A DNA stretch of 64,000 bases from Euclidia mi. Taxonomy: Eukaryota > Arthropoda > Insecta > Lepidoptera > Erebidae. Positions 22,471 through 34,218 of this stretch are shown piece by piece (positions within the stretch are counted from its first letter, which is position 1; each line of letters begins with the position of its first letter). The DNA lies in contig OX123182.2 of NCBI GenBank assembly GCA_944739405.2, positions 92,496,051 through 92,560,050 on the forward strand, read 5' to 3'. The notes below the pieces were generated by a model that worked only from the letters and a program-made list of their open reading frames with translations, was not told where the DNA came from and did not search any database. A program made the translations under genes and the position numbers.

Positions 22471-23537
22471 GCAAAAGCGCTAAAGATACCTATAAATTAA
22501 GCAATTTAGCAGTATTGATAGTGAATAATTTAGGATAAGAATTTGGACCAGGCTTTTGTGTCTATTTTGTCTCTAGTTTTACATTTTCCCTGAAAATTAT
22601 CCTACCAAATTATTTATATTATATCAGCAGAACATTATATAGTTTCAGTTCATTTAGAAACTGCATGTGATAAACTTGACAGTTGCAGCATAACCAGACT
22701 AGTTAACGACATACCTACAGCATAAATTATACGTTAGTCCAACTTCGCCGTCTGTTCTCTCTAAGCTGCCTATAGTTAAGTTCTTGGATGCTAACTGCAA
22801 ACTCACACCCAGTGTCTCGATGCCAATAGGTCAATATCAAGAAAAGATTTAGAGTAAGACTGCATACCCTAGATTTACGTTGATTTCTTTACAACGCGTG
22901 CATTAGACATGTCCTATGAAATGGGTGACTTTCATCATCAACCGATGGATAGATGGATTCATGCACACAAATGTTTGACTTAAGTGGGAATCGTACCCGC
23001 GATCTTCAGCAGATTTTCGCTCTTCTTATCCATCTCTTATTCTCTTGGCATCTCCTTGGTAATAAAGATTTCAACAAATCTAGTCATCTGCGATACATAC
23101 TAGTATAAACGTTCAGCAGCTAGTCTTTATAACAATTAAACATTAACAAAACTTAATTATACTTCGTTAAGCAGAACGCCGAGATCCGCCAACGTCATTA
23201 AGATAATTTTATCAATGAAATAAATGCGGCTAACTTCTGTTAAGCGTATAAAGCTGTTTAACGAAGTCATTTGCATTTTTCTCCGGCAGACGCTCAGATA
23301 GATTATCTCTTCGATTGTTCGATAAGAAAAATAGAATAAAGTTTTTTAATGCTATGTGAAATGTATTTGTTGATCTTATCAACTAATATAAAAGTGAGAA
23401 TATTTTATATTAAATGCAATGTGACACTGTGTTTGTTTGTTTCTTTTACAGCTCGATTTTAAGCCTGTGTTGACCGTACCTAGTACCCTTCATATATAAA
23501 AGTAAAGATATATACTAAGGTAAGTATATATGTAAGA
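22471..23537. other. No gene seen
   Basis: AT-rich. Around 23377-23440 a run with AACTAATATAAAAGTGAGAA and TGTTTGTTTGTTTC resembles a decayed Helitron 5' end. Nothing else is supported. Confidence 0.35.
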
Positions 23538-23981
23538 CTAGCTTTTGCCCGCTGCTTCGCTCGCGTAGATTTCGCTTAGACAAAATATTTTGTTCCAAAA
23601 TAAATGCCTTTGTGTTCGCAGACGTCATTTGAGGAACAAATATGCAAAGTTTGAAGTTAATCCCTTGAACGAACACAAAGGTTTCATACATGTTCTGACT
23701 TTTACCCCTTAGCGTAGAAATTTCCAAAAACGATTTTCTTAGTTTTAAATAAAATTCATTTGAGGAACCGATATACAAAGTTTAAAGTTTATCTATTGAA
23801 GGAATAAAAAGTTTCATACAAACTCTGAACACCTGTTTTACCCCCTTAGAGGAGGAATTTCCAAAAATCCTCTCTTGGTGCTACCTTACACTCCCCAAGG
23901 AACACACATGCCAAAGTTCACCTACTTGCGCCCAGTAGTTTCGACTGTAGCTTGTCTGTCACTCAGTCAGTAACGCAAGGA
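23538..23981 (-). mobile_element. Non-autonomous Helitron, 444 bp
   Basis: Read on minus, it starts TCCTTGCGTTACTGACTGAG and ends in GCGAGCGAAGCAGCGGGC, AAAAG and CTAG. The flanks are A on the 5' side and T on the 3' side, matching the Helitron rule of insertion between A and T without duplication. It has no Rep/helicase, so it would be mobilised in trans. The 87-codon ORF inside is chance. Confidence 0.75.
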
Positions 23982-24010
23982 TTTTATATATACAGAAGAT
24001 ATACACTAAT

Positions 24011-24059
24011 GTAAGCTATCCCACTACTGAGCACGGGGCTCAGCAGTAGGATAGCTTAC
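24011..24059. repeat. 49-nt hairpin
   Basis: Arms 24011-24031 and 24039-24059 pair over 21 positions with two G-T-compatible differences around a 7-base loop (CACGGGG). The arm word GCTATCCCACTACTGAGC is common in moth repeats, so this is probably an inverted repeat relic. Confidence 0.65.
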
Positions 24060-24682
24060 ATACTAGATTCTGATGTTGATATAATTTAATACATTTCATA
24101 ATTCTTGTTTGGTAATAGATATCAAGTTTACAATGAGAATATCATTTATTGGTATTATCAATCGGTATAACTAAACACTATTGCATATGCTATAAAGTCA
24201 ATATATGTAAGAACAATAGTCCTGTATAACAAGGCTGCGGTGCGTCTATGTTAGCAGACTCCAAAATTATCTCATTAACATACATAACATGACTGGTTAA
24301 TAAGACGTTGCTCAAAGGGCTAAATGCAATTGGCAATAATACTTGCACGGATAGCTAATTAGACAATAATAATTACGTGCGATGTATGTATTACCTAGAC
24401 TTTGGCTTTGTTCCCGGGAAAGTCAGTTGGACTTTTATTTTTTTAGACTTTGTTGAACTCTGCACACTCAAAAATCGTATTATGGCATGTATTTTACGAC
24501 GTAAAAAAAAATAAGTTTAAAAACTATAACCCGACAACGAAATAAAAGGGGGTCTAAAAAGGACGAAACAAGAAAATAGCTCACTCAGATATAAATGCGG
24601 AAAAGTACAAGTACAGAAATGCTCAAGCTAGAGCCGTGGTCACACCTATTGTTTAGTTCAGTAATTTAGGCGCTACGGTGGA

Positions 24683-24763
24683 ACATACATACATACATAC
24701 ATACCTACATACATGCCAAAATACATATGTAGATATGTACATACATACATAGACTGCCAAAAA
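24683..24763 (+). repeat. TACA-type microsatellite
   Basis: ACAT/TACA tetranucleotide units (24686-24715) continue with interruptions (ATATGTAGATATGTACATAC) to about 24752. Chance ORFs on both strands cover it. Confidence 0.85.
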
Positions 24764-25424
24764 CATAACTCTTCCTTTTGGCTTAGCCGTAGTCGGGTAA
24801 AAAAGACAAACAAACACACTTTTGCACTTATAATATTAATATGGAAATTAACGAGCGGCCCATCCCGGCTGCGCACGAGTAGTATAATATACATATCATT
24901 GATTTTCATCAAAACTAAATTGAATTTAGATTTTGATCATAATCAAGTATTTTGACCGTTTGAAAGTTTACTATATTTCGCATAGTGTTGAAATTATCAC
25001 AGGTCTTAAAATTACCATAACAATACTATCATTCGCTTGAAAACCGTTATTACAAAAGTTAGACAATTAATTGTGATTCCTTTAAGAGCAAGTACTTACG
25101 TGTTTGGGCATGGTCGCATCAATGGGATAGCAAATAATATGGAAGAAAAATATTATTCTTCATCTTCTCGCAAAATAATAATACGCAGAAGTAATTGCGG
25201 GCGGAAATTTGATAGTTTATTGCCTTTTCGTATAAGCCCCTATAGGAAAGTGATAGCTTCGCTCTTTTTCCCGAGTATATTGTTTTGTTGAGTTATAAGA
25301 TCAATTATTGTTTACGTAATGGGATTCGCAATGTCAAAGAAAATAAAATATATTCATAAGATATAAGTCCCCGTTTGAAACAAAAGGACAGACACGCGAC
25401 TTATATTGATTTTAAATCTCGGAC
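24764..25424. other. No gene seen
   Basis: An 84-codon ORF at 25037-25291 has no domain and lacks recognisable splice context. Treated as chance. Confidence 0.35.
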
Positions 25425-25610
25425 GGCGAAGTGGTTTAAGTAGCCCTCTCGCCGCTCGACACTGCGCCGAGTGTTGTCGGTTCGATTTCCATACGTTATA
25501 ACACTCTTGTGTCTCGGTGTACTTTGTGTTCGTTAGTTGTATATTTGTAATGGTCCCCGCGACACAGGATGTAAAACTAAAGGGATAGTTGACATTATGA
25601 AAAAAGGAAA
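25425..25610 (+). repeat. tRNA-derived SINE (family 3), diverged
   Basis: A tRNA-like head has box A-like GAAGTGGTTTAAG (about 25433) and box B-like CGGTTCGATTTCC (about 25478). A body with CGACACAGGATGTAAAACTA follows. The head resembles 59411-59475. The 3' end is undefined. Confidence 0.55.
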
Positions 25611-25868
25611 TACAAAAAAGTACCTACAAAATATGTAAATGGAATCCTCAGATGTTTTTCAAAAGCTGCTTTCTACACTTTGTACATGTTAGATCAAATC
25701 ATAATCTGCTTAGATGTACCTACCCTCTTCCAACATAAATTACAAGTTTGATATAAAATGAATCTTTTCTACGTAACAAATGCATATTCGAATCGTTACC
25801 TAATGGGTTTGTAATTGTTCGAATGCTAAGTTAATCGCAATATTTACGACGTATAAATATAGAATTAA

Positions 25869-25912
25869 CTAGCTGTTACTCGCGTTTTCACCGGCCTATA
25901 ACTTCCAACCCA
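25869..25912 (-). mobile_element. Helitron 3' end remnant
   Basis: On minus, the sequence ends CGCGAGTAACAGCTAG at 25869-25872 followed by T, the CTAG|T end of moth Helitrons. The rest of the element is not recognisable. Confidence 0.4.
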
Positions 25913-28678
25913 ATTTTTCTCTCTTATATGTAAAATAAAAGATCGGCCAATTGGAGGCGACAAGATGACCTTGATTTCTTTGACAAGGACTATGCCCATA
26001 AGACACAAGATAAAGACAGATGAAAATAACTAATAAAACAACTAATAACTAATAGAACTAATAAAAAAAGAAGCAGTGAGGTGCCAATGAACTGACCTGC
26101 TGTTTACAGTTGCATTGACATACCGATTTGGATGTGCTTTTAGCTATATTATTTTGCGATGCAAAGAGATCACGGCCCTATCCAGGATCCGTGGTTGTCT
26201 CTTACTATCAAGAGTACGCTGACTATTAAATAGCTGAATGTCAACCAAATATAAATAGTGATTACTGACATGCATTAAAGTTATGATGATTTGTCCTACA
26301 TCAGAAACTAACAAAATATTTGTAAATTTCTGTTGTCCAAAGTACTTAACCTAACTGACAAAATTATATCAATGACAATTCATTAAGGCAACTTTTCCAA
26401 AAGAAATTTCTGCATCTTTCACCTTAAATTAATTTAACTCCAAACACGAATAAATCCCGCGTCAATCTAATCTTCTTATTGATACAAAAATCTAAGCAAG
26501 TAAAAAGCAACGATTAATAAGAATAATAATAATAAGAAACGTTATTATGTTAACTGAAAAATAAATATGCTCCAAAATTCTTGCCTTAGCATTACTGAAG
26601 TCTTAATCAGCTCTTTGCAGGACGCTTAGTTTATAATTATGACACTATGAAATTAACGGCCACTTAAGCAGTCATAACATCAATACTCTTGGTTGTATAT
26701 CATACGTGCAGTACCAAGACAAGGTACATGTTTTTCCACTCGGTAAACCCTCTGTATTGTAGCCTTAGTATCTAGGTGACCTAAAGAATAACTTATTTAT
26801 TTTTAACGCGTTAGGCTTTTTGTTTACTTTATTTATTCTTGCGGTGGAAACCCTATTATGGACCATCCCCACCGCTACTACCTATTTCTTTCGCGTTTGA
26901 GGTTGACGGAGGATATGGTTAACACTCTACCCTACAATCGTTCGGGGCATACCGAGTTATACCTCGGCCTCCCATAGCGGATCACGTAAATCTCAGTAAT
27001 AGCAAACATACACCCACTACTTTAACCTTTTAAGTTTATTTAGTCTCTACTCCACCCATCCAGTCGTTCAAATATCACGTCTCAATTTTTGCGCCATTTC
27101 TCTGAATGATACTGCCAAGTCTGTATGCCTAAAACACTGCGAAAGAAGACTAACCACTTTTGATATTACGCACGTACCGCCAACGGCTCAACGCAATTTG
27201 TCAAAGCTTCTTATCATGATGCCTATCCCGAACATTTATTCTAAAAACGACAAAGGAAAATAAACTGTCTCTTCGTCTATCGTTTACGAAATACTCATAC
27301 AGAGTGGACGCGGGAAAAATAATAAAGAAGTGTAACCGGATATTCATCTTATTATGTTTTATCTTAAGGTCCAAGTGATTTGGAAAGAAACCGAAAGCTT
27401 TGCTTGGAAATGCCTTTACATCTTGTAGACTTACGACTGTATAGTCTATATACCCGATATTTAAATGTAGCTTAAGCTAAGTGTCTTAATACGTTCGAAA
27501 ACAATTTCACCATGATGAATCAAGCCGCAATAAAAATTAGAAACGAACGCATACCGGCATTTCCTATACAAAAAAATCCTGCAGATTTCAATTCGTTTGT
27601 CCTAAAGGGTTGCGAATACAACTATTTACGTATTGCGGCAAACGAGCTGAAGTCAAGCCCACTGTCGTTGATTATTTACGTTTCTGCTTACTTACTGTTT
27701 AAATATAGTTTCCTCTGCTACCTACTAGAAACGCAACAGGCACATGCAACAGATATTATCAGATGCTACAGCTAAATGTCGTAAAGGAGCTTAAGTTATT
27801 ATTGGTGTCTTCTCAAAGTAAACCGTTTATTTATGCTATCGTAAGCATCGCAGTAAATTTAAAATCTATGCAGCGAAACAATACTAGAAATCGTTCGAAA
27901 AATTGGTCACGTTGTCTCAGTTGCATCCCATACATCCTCTTGAAATAGGTTGCACTGCCGTCAGTTCATTTTTTTATCTTACCACTTTTGACAGACTATT
28001 GGCACATGAGTAGATAAACGCTATTGGCTTGTCTCAAACTGCTTTTTATCTTTGCTATGTAAACTATGACCATATTCAGTTTCTTTTTTGTATTTCAATT
28101 ACATTGATATACGTTTAGCAAGAATGTAGAGACTTATTGTAACGTTTATTCTAAAGTATCTACAATTAGCAAATAACCCTAAGGTTATCGTCAACCTTAA
28201 TAACCCCTTTAATAGATTTCTTGTTTTATTATAACATGAATCAAATAGCATCGTAGCTCTTAATACTTCTTCTAATCATCCTTCAGTAAAGCGAGACATT
28301 ATCAGACAAAGAGACACATTATCTACAACAATGGCTACAATACAATGAACCATAAACGCCGTGCCACAAACTCGCTCACATACTACACAACCTCGAAGCA
28401 TGTGCCGACATTGTTCTAGCACAATACAGCATTCCTATGGCGGACGTGATGCTGATACGTAATACCACGACGGAGTATTCTATCGGTAAATATTTGTGAG
28501 GCACAGCTGGCTGTAAGAGGCTACTCTGGATATGAGAAACCATTTATTGTCTTTAGGACTACATCAGGTCTAAAGAACAGGCAAGTAATGCTGGATTTCC
28601 TTCCATCCTATCGGCGACTTACCAGCTGCATCATCTTAGTCTTTTCGGCTTTAATCACGGCATCAGTATTGTACGTTT
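25913..28678. other. 2.8 kb with nothing assigned
   Basis: No supported gene. ORFs at 27512-27775 and 27763-27948 have no domain or splice context. A GC-rich patch at 26840-26990 with CCCCACCGCTACTACC and CGGGGCATACCG is compositionally odd but unidentified. Confidence 0.4.
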
Positions 28679-28720
28679 CGTCTATTACATTACATGTGGC
28701 CACTTGTAATGTAATAGACG
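28679..28720. repeat. 42-bp near-perfect palindrome
   Basis: 16-bp arms (CGTCTATTACATTACA and its complement) flank a centre that is itself palindromic (GTGGCCAC). Only one T-T pair breaks the symmetry. Confidence 0.8.
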
Positions 28721-28782
28721 ATCATTAAGTCTTTCAAAATCTGGTTTTTGCTGACCACTTTTTATTCACACAGAACATTGCA

Positions 28783-28885
28783 TAAAAATATGCTAATATT
28801 CAGCCAAATCCGGTTTGACTAGTAAGCGGACCCCAGATTGAAACTGGGTTAACGCCGTGGTTAACGCTAAGAAGATGATGAATCC
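28783..28885 (+). repeat. SINE family 2, solo 3' end
   Basis: The word GCTAATATTCAGCCAAATCC and then AGCGGACCCCAGATTGAAAC match the 3' third of the family 2 SINEs at 3460, 49463 and 59661. A small duplication of the GTTAACGC word precedes AAGATGATGAA. The head is missing. Confidence 0.8.
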
Positions 28886-29199
28886 ATAAAAATATGCCCA
28901 TCTCTCTCGCTATCGACTTAAGTAACTATCAGTGAATTCAGCAAAAGTATATATTAAGCTGTAACAAAATCAAACGTCTAAGCCAACGTAATCAAAAGAT
29001 ACAGCTATTTATTCCGCAAAGTCTCGCAAATTTTCAAAGCTCAGTGAACTCAGAATCTGGAAATTTTGCACGAAGCAACGTCTTGACAACGAACAAAGGA
29101 AAAATTGCGTAAACGGTAAAATTTTAGTTACATCATAATTAAAATAGTTTTGATAATTTTAAAGTTACTACCTCTTTCCTCATGAGCCCGTAGAGGTAT

Positions 29200-29362
29200 A
29201 AAATTGTAATTCATATCAAATGGTCAAGTCAAAACTAAAATTTTGGAAGACCGTAATTTTTTAGTACCATCTCATTTTTTTTAAATAATTATATATACCT
29301 ACAGGTTTGTACGGAACCCTCGGTGCGCGAGTCCGACTCGCACTTGACCGGTTTTTATGTAC
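29200..29362 (-). repeat. Common moth dispersed repeat, end fragment
   Basis: GTACGGAACCCTCGGTGCGC followed by GAGTCCGACTCGCACTTGAC and CGGTTTTTAT is the reverse orientation of the repeat at 21930. It is non-coding and its class is unresolved. Confidence 0.6.
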
Positions 29363-30039
29363 CAAAACAATAATTTTCAGATTTGAAATATGAAATTTAT
29401 GCATTCATTCATTCATAGTGAGTACAAAGATCAGTAGATCCAAAGTGAGTCTTGGCCTCCAACACAAAATCTTTCAATTTTTCCCGGTTTTTTAAAAGTT
29501 ATGTAGGTACAAAACATATTTATAAAAAAAGTAAATAACGTCCATAAATCAATAAAGTACATTCTCGACACATTTTCTGTCCTCATAGAAGAAAATAGAG
29601 CAACATTTTCAAAATAGAAATAAATCCAAAAGCATAACTTAACATAAAAAGTTACACCACAATTCAACCCATATCAAAGTACGGAATGCAGTTTGAAAAT
29701 GTACATAATTACCTCGTTACCGTCGCGCGTCAGTGGGTTTACAATTTCTGACCCAATCAGCATTATGGCCGCGCGGTCACTTAAAAAAGTTTACCTTAAT
29801 TCTTATTTTCTTAAATTAATTACGATTTCAGTTAATTTTGTTATGAGCTTTTGGAGATTGAGAGTTAACATATTTTTTTCTTTCGTGTCAGTACGATTTA
29901 AATGTTCTTACAATCGTCATAATAGAAATGAAAAGATACTATGAAAGACTAGCTGGTGCTCGCATTTTGTAGTGCTTGCTTTGAAATCGGCGGATTTTCA
30001 AACAAGCTTCTAACCCTCATTTTTAGTGAGTACGTACGT

Positions 30040-30140
30040 TATCATCATTATCATTATCAGCCGATAGATTCATTGCTGGACGTTGGCTTTTTCCAAGGCT
30101 CGCCACATAGGACGATCTTGAGCCGCCCACATCCATCAAA
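30040..30140 (-). mobile_element. LINE tail fragment, inverted
   Basis: It begins ATCATCATTATCATTATCAG, then CATTGCTGGACGTTGGC and ACGATCTTGAGCCGCCCACA, the reverse of common GATGAT-tailed LINE 3' ends in moths. Confidence 0.5.
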
Positions 30141-30943
30141 TGCATAGTTGGATCGGAATGGATTAGGTTATTATAAACACAAGTACTGAATATAGTAGAT
30201 GGTTTAGCTAGATGCAGAACTAACCAACAAAGCTATTAATGACAAGTTCTTGTACAGAACAAAAAAATCTATTTATTCATCCTTTCTATTGTTTTTGCTG
30301 ACAACACTTGCCGTAGGGTCATTGTTGCACATTCTTCTCAATCTTATTTCTTCTACGCCTATTTTCATATTGTCTTTCTTATTATATCTCGTGTAACTTT
30401 CTATCTCATGCCAATGGCTAGTACCTAAGGCTCAAGCTACCATAACAGAACCTCATAAAATATTCACCACTACAATATAAAACACAAAGAACAATGAACA
30501 AAAGTATTGAATTAACAACCGAACAGATATTGTGATAATACGTAGAGACAAGTTCGAAGGGTATACGGGAAGAGGAATTTATTTGGCAACAACAGCTGTC
30601 ATGGCGGAAAGTTTACGGAGCCGTTAGTCTAACGATACTTTCGCTTTTGCTGTTTCATGTAATCATGTCGCTTGTGTATGTGGGTAATAAGTATTAATCT
30701 ACATGCATGTACACACTCATATGATGATATGGGTATTTGTATCACCATAGAAATATTATGAATGACACACACAGCAGAACACCTCATGAAAGTGATTCAA
30801 GTCGAAGTACACCGATTGGGTTTATTAAGTAGTCGCACCGTATTCCAAAAATGAAAGCGTATATATGTTATATTTGTTTTGATTTATTTGATCCCGCTGG
30901 TCCCTGAAGTTCTAAAAATAGTTATCTTTTTAAAAAAAAATCT

Positions 30944-30989
30944 GTGGACAAAATACTTCTTTACTAAAGTAAAGAAGTATTTTGTCCAC
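30944..30989. repeat. 46-bp palindrome with 2-base centre
   Basis: 22-bp perfect arms (30944-30965 and 30968-30989) are separated by AA. Pairing continues outward imperfectly into an A-run and a T-run. It could extrude as a cruciform or mark a foldback insertion. Confidence 0.85.
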
Positions 30990-31014
30990 TGAATTTTTTT
31001 CATTCGCACAATAG

Positions 31015-31320
31015 GGGAAGTTTGAAAGCTGCACTGGTGCAAAAAAAGCTGAAAGGATATCGTCTAGCGTGGTATGGGCATGTAATGAGGAGGGATGAAA
31101 AGCATGTGACTAGAAAGGTGATGAATATAAGGGTTGAGGGATATAAGGCAAGAGGAAGACCAAAGAAAAGATGGATGGATTGTGTGAAGAATGACTTGAA
31201 TGATAAGGGAGTGAATAATTAGATGACAGCTGATAGGAGAGAATGGAAGCCAAAGACATACTGCGCCGACCCCAAGTAATACGGGAACAGGGTAGGCAAA
31301 AGGAGAAGAATACATAATTA
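31015..31320 (+). pseudogene. RTE-like LINE C-terminal fragment
   Basis: A 66-codon stretch (31022-31222) reads GYRLAWYGHVMRRDEKHV, then GYKARGRPKKRWMDCVKND. This is the WYGHVxRR...GRPxxxWxD block at the end of RTE/BovB-type RT proteins. The 3' part includes TGGAAGCCAAAGACATACTG and CCGACCCCAAGTAATACGGG. It is severely 5'-truncated, with no RT core. Confidence 0.75.
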
Positions 31321-31707
31321 TCATTTTTTGACTCAGTACTAATGAAATGATTATCATGATCAACATGTGCTATCAAGAAAACCCATAACGCTTTGCGTTT
31401 CTTATTGGTAATCGAATGCCCTATCGCAGAAATCTACAATTGAATATCTTAAACAATAAACAATATCGCTATCGTTTGCAAGTTCAGACTAAATCGCGGT
31501 CAACTTACCCACATTATAGGGGTAAACTATACGTAGTCTGGTAACATTGCCGTCGGTCCACCGTGACTCGCGCGGGTAGCCGCAAATGTAGCAAGCTGTT
31601 GTATCAAGACCTACGATTATGATATTAAATTGTTTCACTTCTACTCATGTGGTTTAGATAATAATATGTTGCACAGTTTCTGAAACATTATTTCATTTCA
31701 GATGTTT
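31321..31707. other. No gene seen
   Basis: Flanking DNA of the gypsy nest with no supported feature. Confidence 0.4.
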
Positions 31708-31711
31708 GGAC

Positions 31712-31889
31712 TGTACGGTGTGGAGGTGGAGGTAAATGATACGACTGAATGCTCGAATAATACTGTGTCTTTATTCCAATTAATAGATGATATATATATA
31801 GTTACAAATAGGGAATATAGAGTACTTAACACAATTAGAGATTAACATAGAGTAAGTAACAAAACAATATCTTTTAAACATACATCACA
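31712..31889 (-). repeat. 3' LTR of gypsy element 1
   Basis: Matches 45473-45660 apart from a shorter TA run and a 3-base deletion near the end. Just inside (31890-31920) the minus strand reads TTTAAGTGCGGTGA, the polypurine-like region before the LTR. Confidence 0.92.
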
Positions 31890-32010
31890 TCACCGCACTT
31901 AAAGAAAATAAAATACAGTTACAGAGTATTTTTTTTTTACAATTTTATAGAGAAAATAAGAGAAAGAAATACCTGTTTATTGGTATAGTATAAAAATTAT
32001 AATGTTTTAT

Positions 32011-33213
32011 TTACTTAGATTCATTATAAGGCTTAGTACGATTCTTATGAACTATATCTTTTTTACCATATTTATTAATTATTTCTACATTTGGTGGCAC
32101 GTCTTTGATAACTTTATAAGGACCTGAGTATACATAATCCAACTTATTACTAGGTGATTCATTTTTTACAAGAATCAAATCATTTACCTTATAACTTACA
32201 GGATTAATACCTTTATCATACCTTAGTTTTCTATTTAATTTACTTTTTAACAGATTACTTCTTGCCTCTCTTTGAGAAAGTTGCAAACGGTATCTAAGTT
32301 CACAAGGGTAGCTTTCAAAATTATAAAAAGGATCTAAATCTTTTGACAAATTACTGGGTAAAGAACATGTCTTACCAAACACCAATTCATATGGAGTGAA
32401 GCCGGTTTCTGAATGTACCGTTGTGTTGTAACCAAAAGACCAAAAAGGAATCCACTTACTCCACAAGTCAGGGTGGCTATCTGTTTGAATACGCAAAAAT
32501 GCATTCAAATTCTTGTGTGTTACTTCTAACGCTCCGATCGACTGATGATGATACGCTGTAGAATTAAGTTGTTTAATATTAAGCAGTTTACAAACCTCCT
32601 GAAATATTTCTAATAGAAATTCTTTTCCTCTGTCTGTTGCTATTTCTCTGGGCACCCCATATCTAAGAATAAAATTATCAACAAATGCTCTGGCTACTTC
32701 TTCTGAGTTTTTAGAAATTAAGGGATATGCTTCTACGTATTTAGTAAGTTCACATTGTAAAGTTAATATAAACGTATAGTTATCATAATCAGTTTCTAAA
32801 GGACCAACCAGATCTAAATATATCTTTTCAAATGCAGTATTTGCTGTGCTAGTTACAACCATGGGTTCTTTCTTTGGTAAGGAATATTTATGTCGTTGAC
32901 ATTGATCACAACATTTAACGAACTTCTGAACATCATTTTCTATACCAGGCCAATAATAATATTTTTTAATATTATTTGACATTCGTCTCATACCAGCATG
33001 GCCACTACTTGGTAGGAGATGAAAGTGATTTAAAATAACTCGCCTGTCATCCAAATTATCTATTCTTTTAACATTACTCAGTATGCATATTCGAGGTCCT
33101 AACCTGGTTTTATTGCTTTTTATCTCCGTTAATAGCTTTCTAATAAAGACATCATTATCTTTCGTTTTTAATATATATATTTCTTCTAACTTTGAGGAAT
33201 TGCAAAAATTATC
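32011..33213 (-). CDS. Integrase of gypsy element 1
   Basis: About 400 codons are open downstream of a stop at 33214-33216. The integrase inserts element DNA into chromosomes. It shows an HHCC zinc domain (HFHLLPSSGHAG, then CDQCQRHK) and a DDE core: the first D in KIYLDLVGPLETD, the second in ATDRGKEF and the E in SIGALEVTHKNL. The C-terminal region has YSGPYKVIKDVPP and ends PYNESK, without a chromodomain. The Met-like start at 33054 is actually TTG; the protein is part of Pol and normally made as a polyprotein. The integrase domain itself looks complete, but it is cut off from RT by a stop, a frameshift and insertions. Confidence 0.9.
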   Translation of the reverse strand, partial: DNFCNSSKLEEIYILKTKDNDVFIRKLLTEIKSNKTRLGPRICILSNVKRIDNLDDRRVILNHFHLLPSSGHAGMRRMSNNIKKYYYWPGIENDVQKFVKCCDQCQRHKYSLPKKEPMVVTSTANTAFEKIYLDLVGPLETDYDNYTFILTLQCELTKYVEAYPLISKNSEEVARAFVDNFILRYGVPREIATDRGKEFLLEIFQEVCKLLNIKQLNSTAYHHQSIGALEVTHKNLNAFLRIQTDSHPDLWSKWIPFWSFGYNTTVHSETGFTPYELVFGKTCSLPSNLSKDLDPFYNFESYPCELRYRLQLSQREARSNLLKSKLNRKLRYDKGINPVSYKVNDLILVKNESPSNKLDYVYSGPYKVIKDVPPNVEIINKYGKKDIVHKNRTKPYNESK

Positions 33214-33959
33214 TTATTCTCTCACAAATACGTCTCGCGTCATCTGCGATTGAGAATTTAGAAATTTAACGTAAATAGTTTTTTCACTATCAATATAACA
33301 CAATATATTATTTTCCTTCGTAATCTTTCTTAATTTCCTTAATTTTTCTAACTCATTTCCGTTAATAAATTTTAATTCAACTGATTCTTTTGGTTTGATA
33401 TGAGTATTCACGACTCTTGGTTGCGCAGGCCTCGAGTCGGTGTCTACTATATCCGCCACAGAATCAGAATGAATTAGTTTCCTCGCTTGAGCTCTTGTCA
33501 TTACATTAACAATACTCTCATGCATTTCTTTCAAATTCTGTATTGTGATTCTTGACAGCGCATCTGCAGCTGCATTGTCAGAACCTTTTATATATTCTAC
33601 TTCGAAGTTATATTCTTCTAAAGCTATTCTAAATTTCATAAGCCTACTTGAGGGATCTTTCATATAAGTACACTAGTGGTTTGTGGTCTGTAAGTATTTT
33701 AAAAGGTCGGCCATACAAATATGGTCGAAAATATTTTACTGCCCAAACTATTGCAAGCAGTTCCTTCTCTATAACTGGGTAGTTTCTTTCAACTTTATTC
33801 AAAGTTCTACTCGCATAAGATATTGGTCGTCCATTTCCGTTAGACAATATAGCCCCTATAGCATTATTTGACGCATCAGTTTGTACTATAAATGTATTAT
33901 TCAAGGAAATATCGGGATAATCTAAAATAGGTGGGCTTATTAATTTCTGTTTTAATAAT
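33214..33959 (-). pseudogene. RNase H and linker of gypsy element 1, broken
   Basis: On minus it reads TFIVQTDASNNAIGAILS, SYASRTLNKVERNYPVIEKE and FKILTDHKPLVYLY (33644-33959), which is a gypsy RNase H with its catalytic D/E/D residues. A frameshift at about 33650 moves the frame into IKGSDNAAADALSRIT and a variable linker ending at the stop 33214-33216. The upstream edge is the insertion point of gypsy element 2 at 33959/41195. RNase H would degrade the RNA strand during reverse transcription. Confidence 0.88.
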
Positions 33960-34053
33960 TGTGACGTCACGGCGCGCCCCGGCGCCCGCGAGCCTCGCTA
34001 CGAGTGACGCACAGCAGTGGGCCGCCCCCGCGCCCCCTCCTCCTCGCCGGCCT

Positions 34054-34061
34054 TATATATA
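34054..34061 (+). promoter_or_regulatory. LTR TATA box (gypsy element 2)
   Basis: TATATATA inside a GC-rich LTR promoter (CCGGCCT upstream, CCGGGG downstream). The same motif is at 40879-40886 in the other LTR. Confidence 0.6.
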
Positions 34062-34218
34062 CCGGGGACACACGAGGTTTCGCTCCCCTTTGCTCCGGCC
34101 AACACCACCAAAGCTGAGTACCTCATCCGAAGACCTGTGAAGTGCCAACGTACCCCCCACGCCCTGGATAATTGTCTCATCGGCTAATCTCAAGTGTCAG
34201 TTTTTTTGCATAATTAAA

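Noticed and set aside
23515..23778. 87-codon minus ORF
   Set aside because: Lies across a Helitron end and its interior; no domain, and the frame crosses the element boundary.
24683..24763. CRISPR-like or satellite array
   Set aside because: Plain tetranucleotide microsatellite without spacers. No CRISPR array was seen in the window.
25037..25291. 84-codon ORF as a possible host gene
   Set aside because: No domain, poor composition and no splice or start context.
27512..27948. Two adjacent ORFs (87 and 61 codons)
   Set aside because: No recognisable motif; AT-rich hydrophobic end typical of chance ORFs.
33931..34180. 60-69 codon ORFs in the gypsy 2 LTR, repeated at 40823
   Set aside because: They are open because the LTR promoter is GC-rich; they cross the LTR/host boundary or overlap the TATA region.
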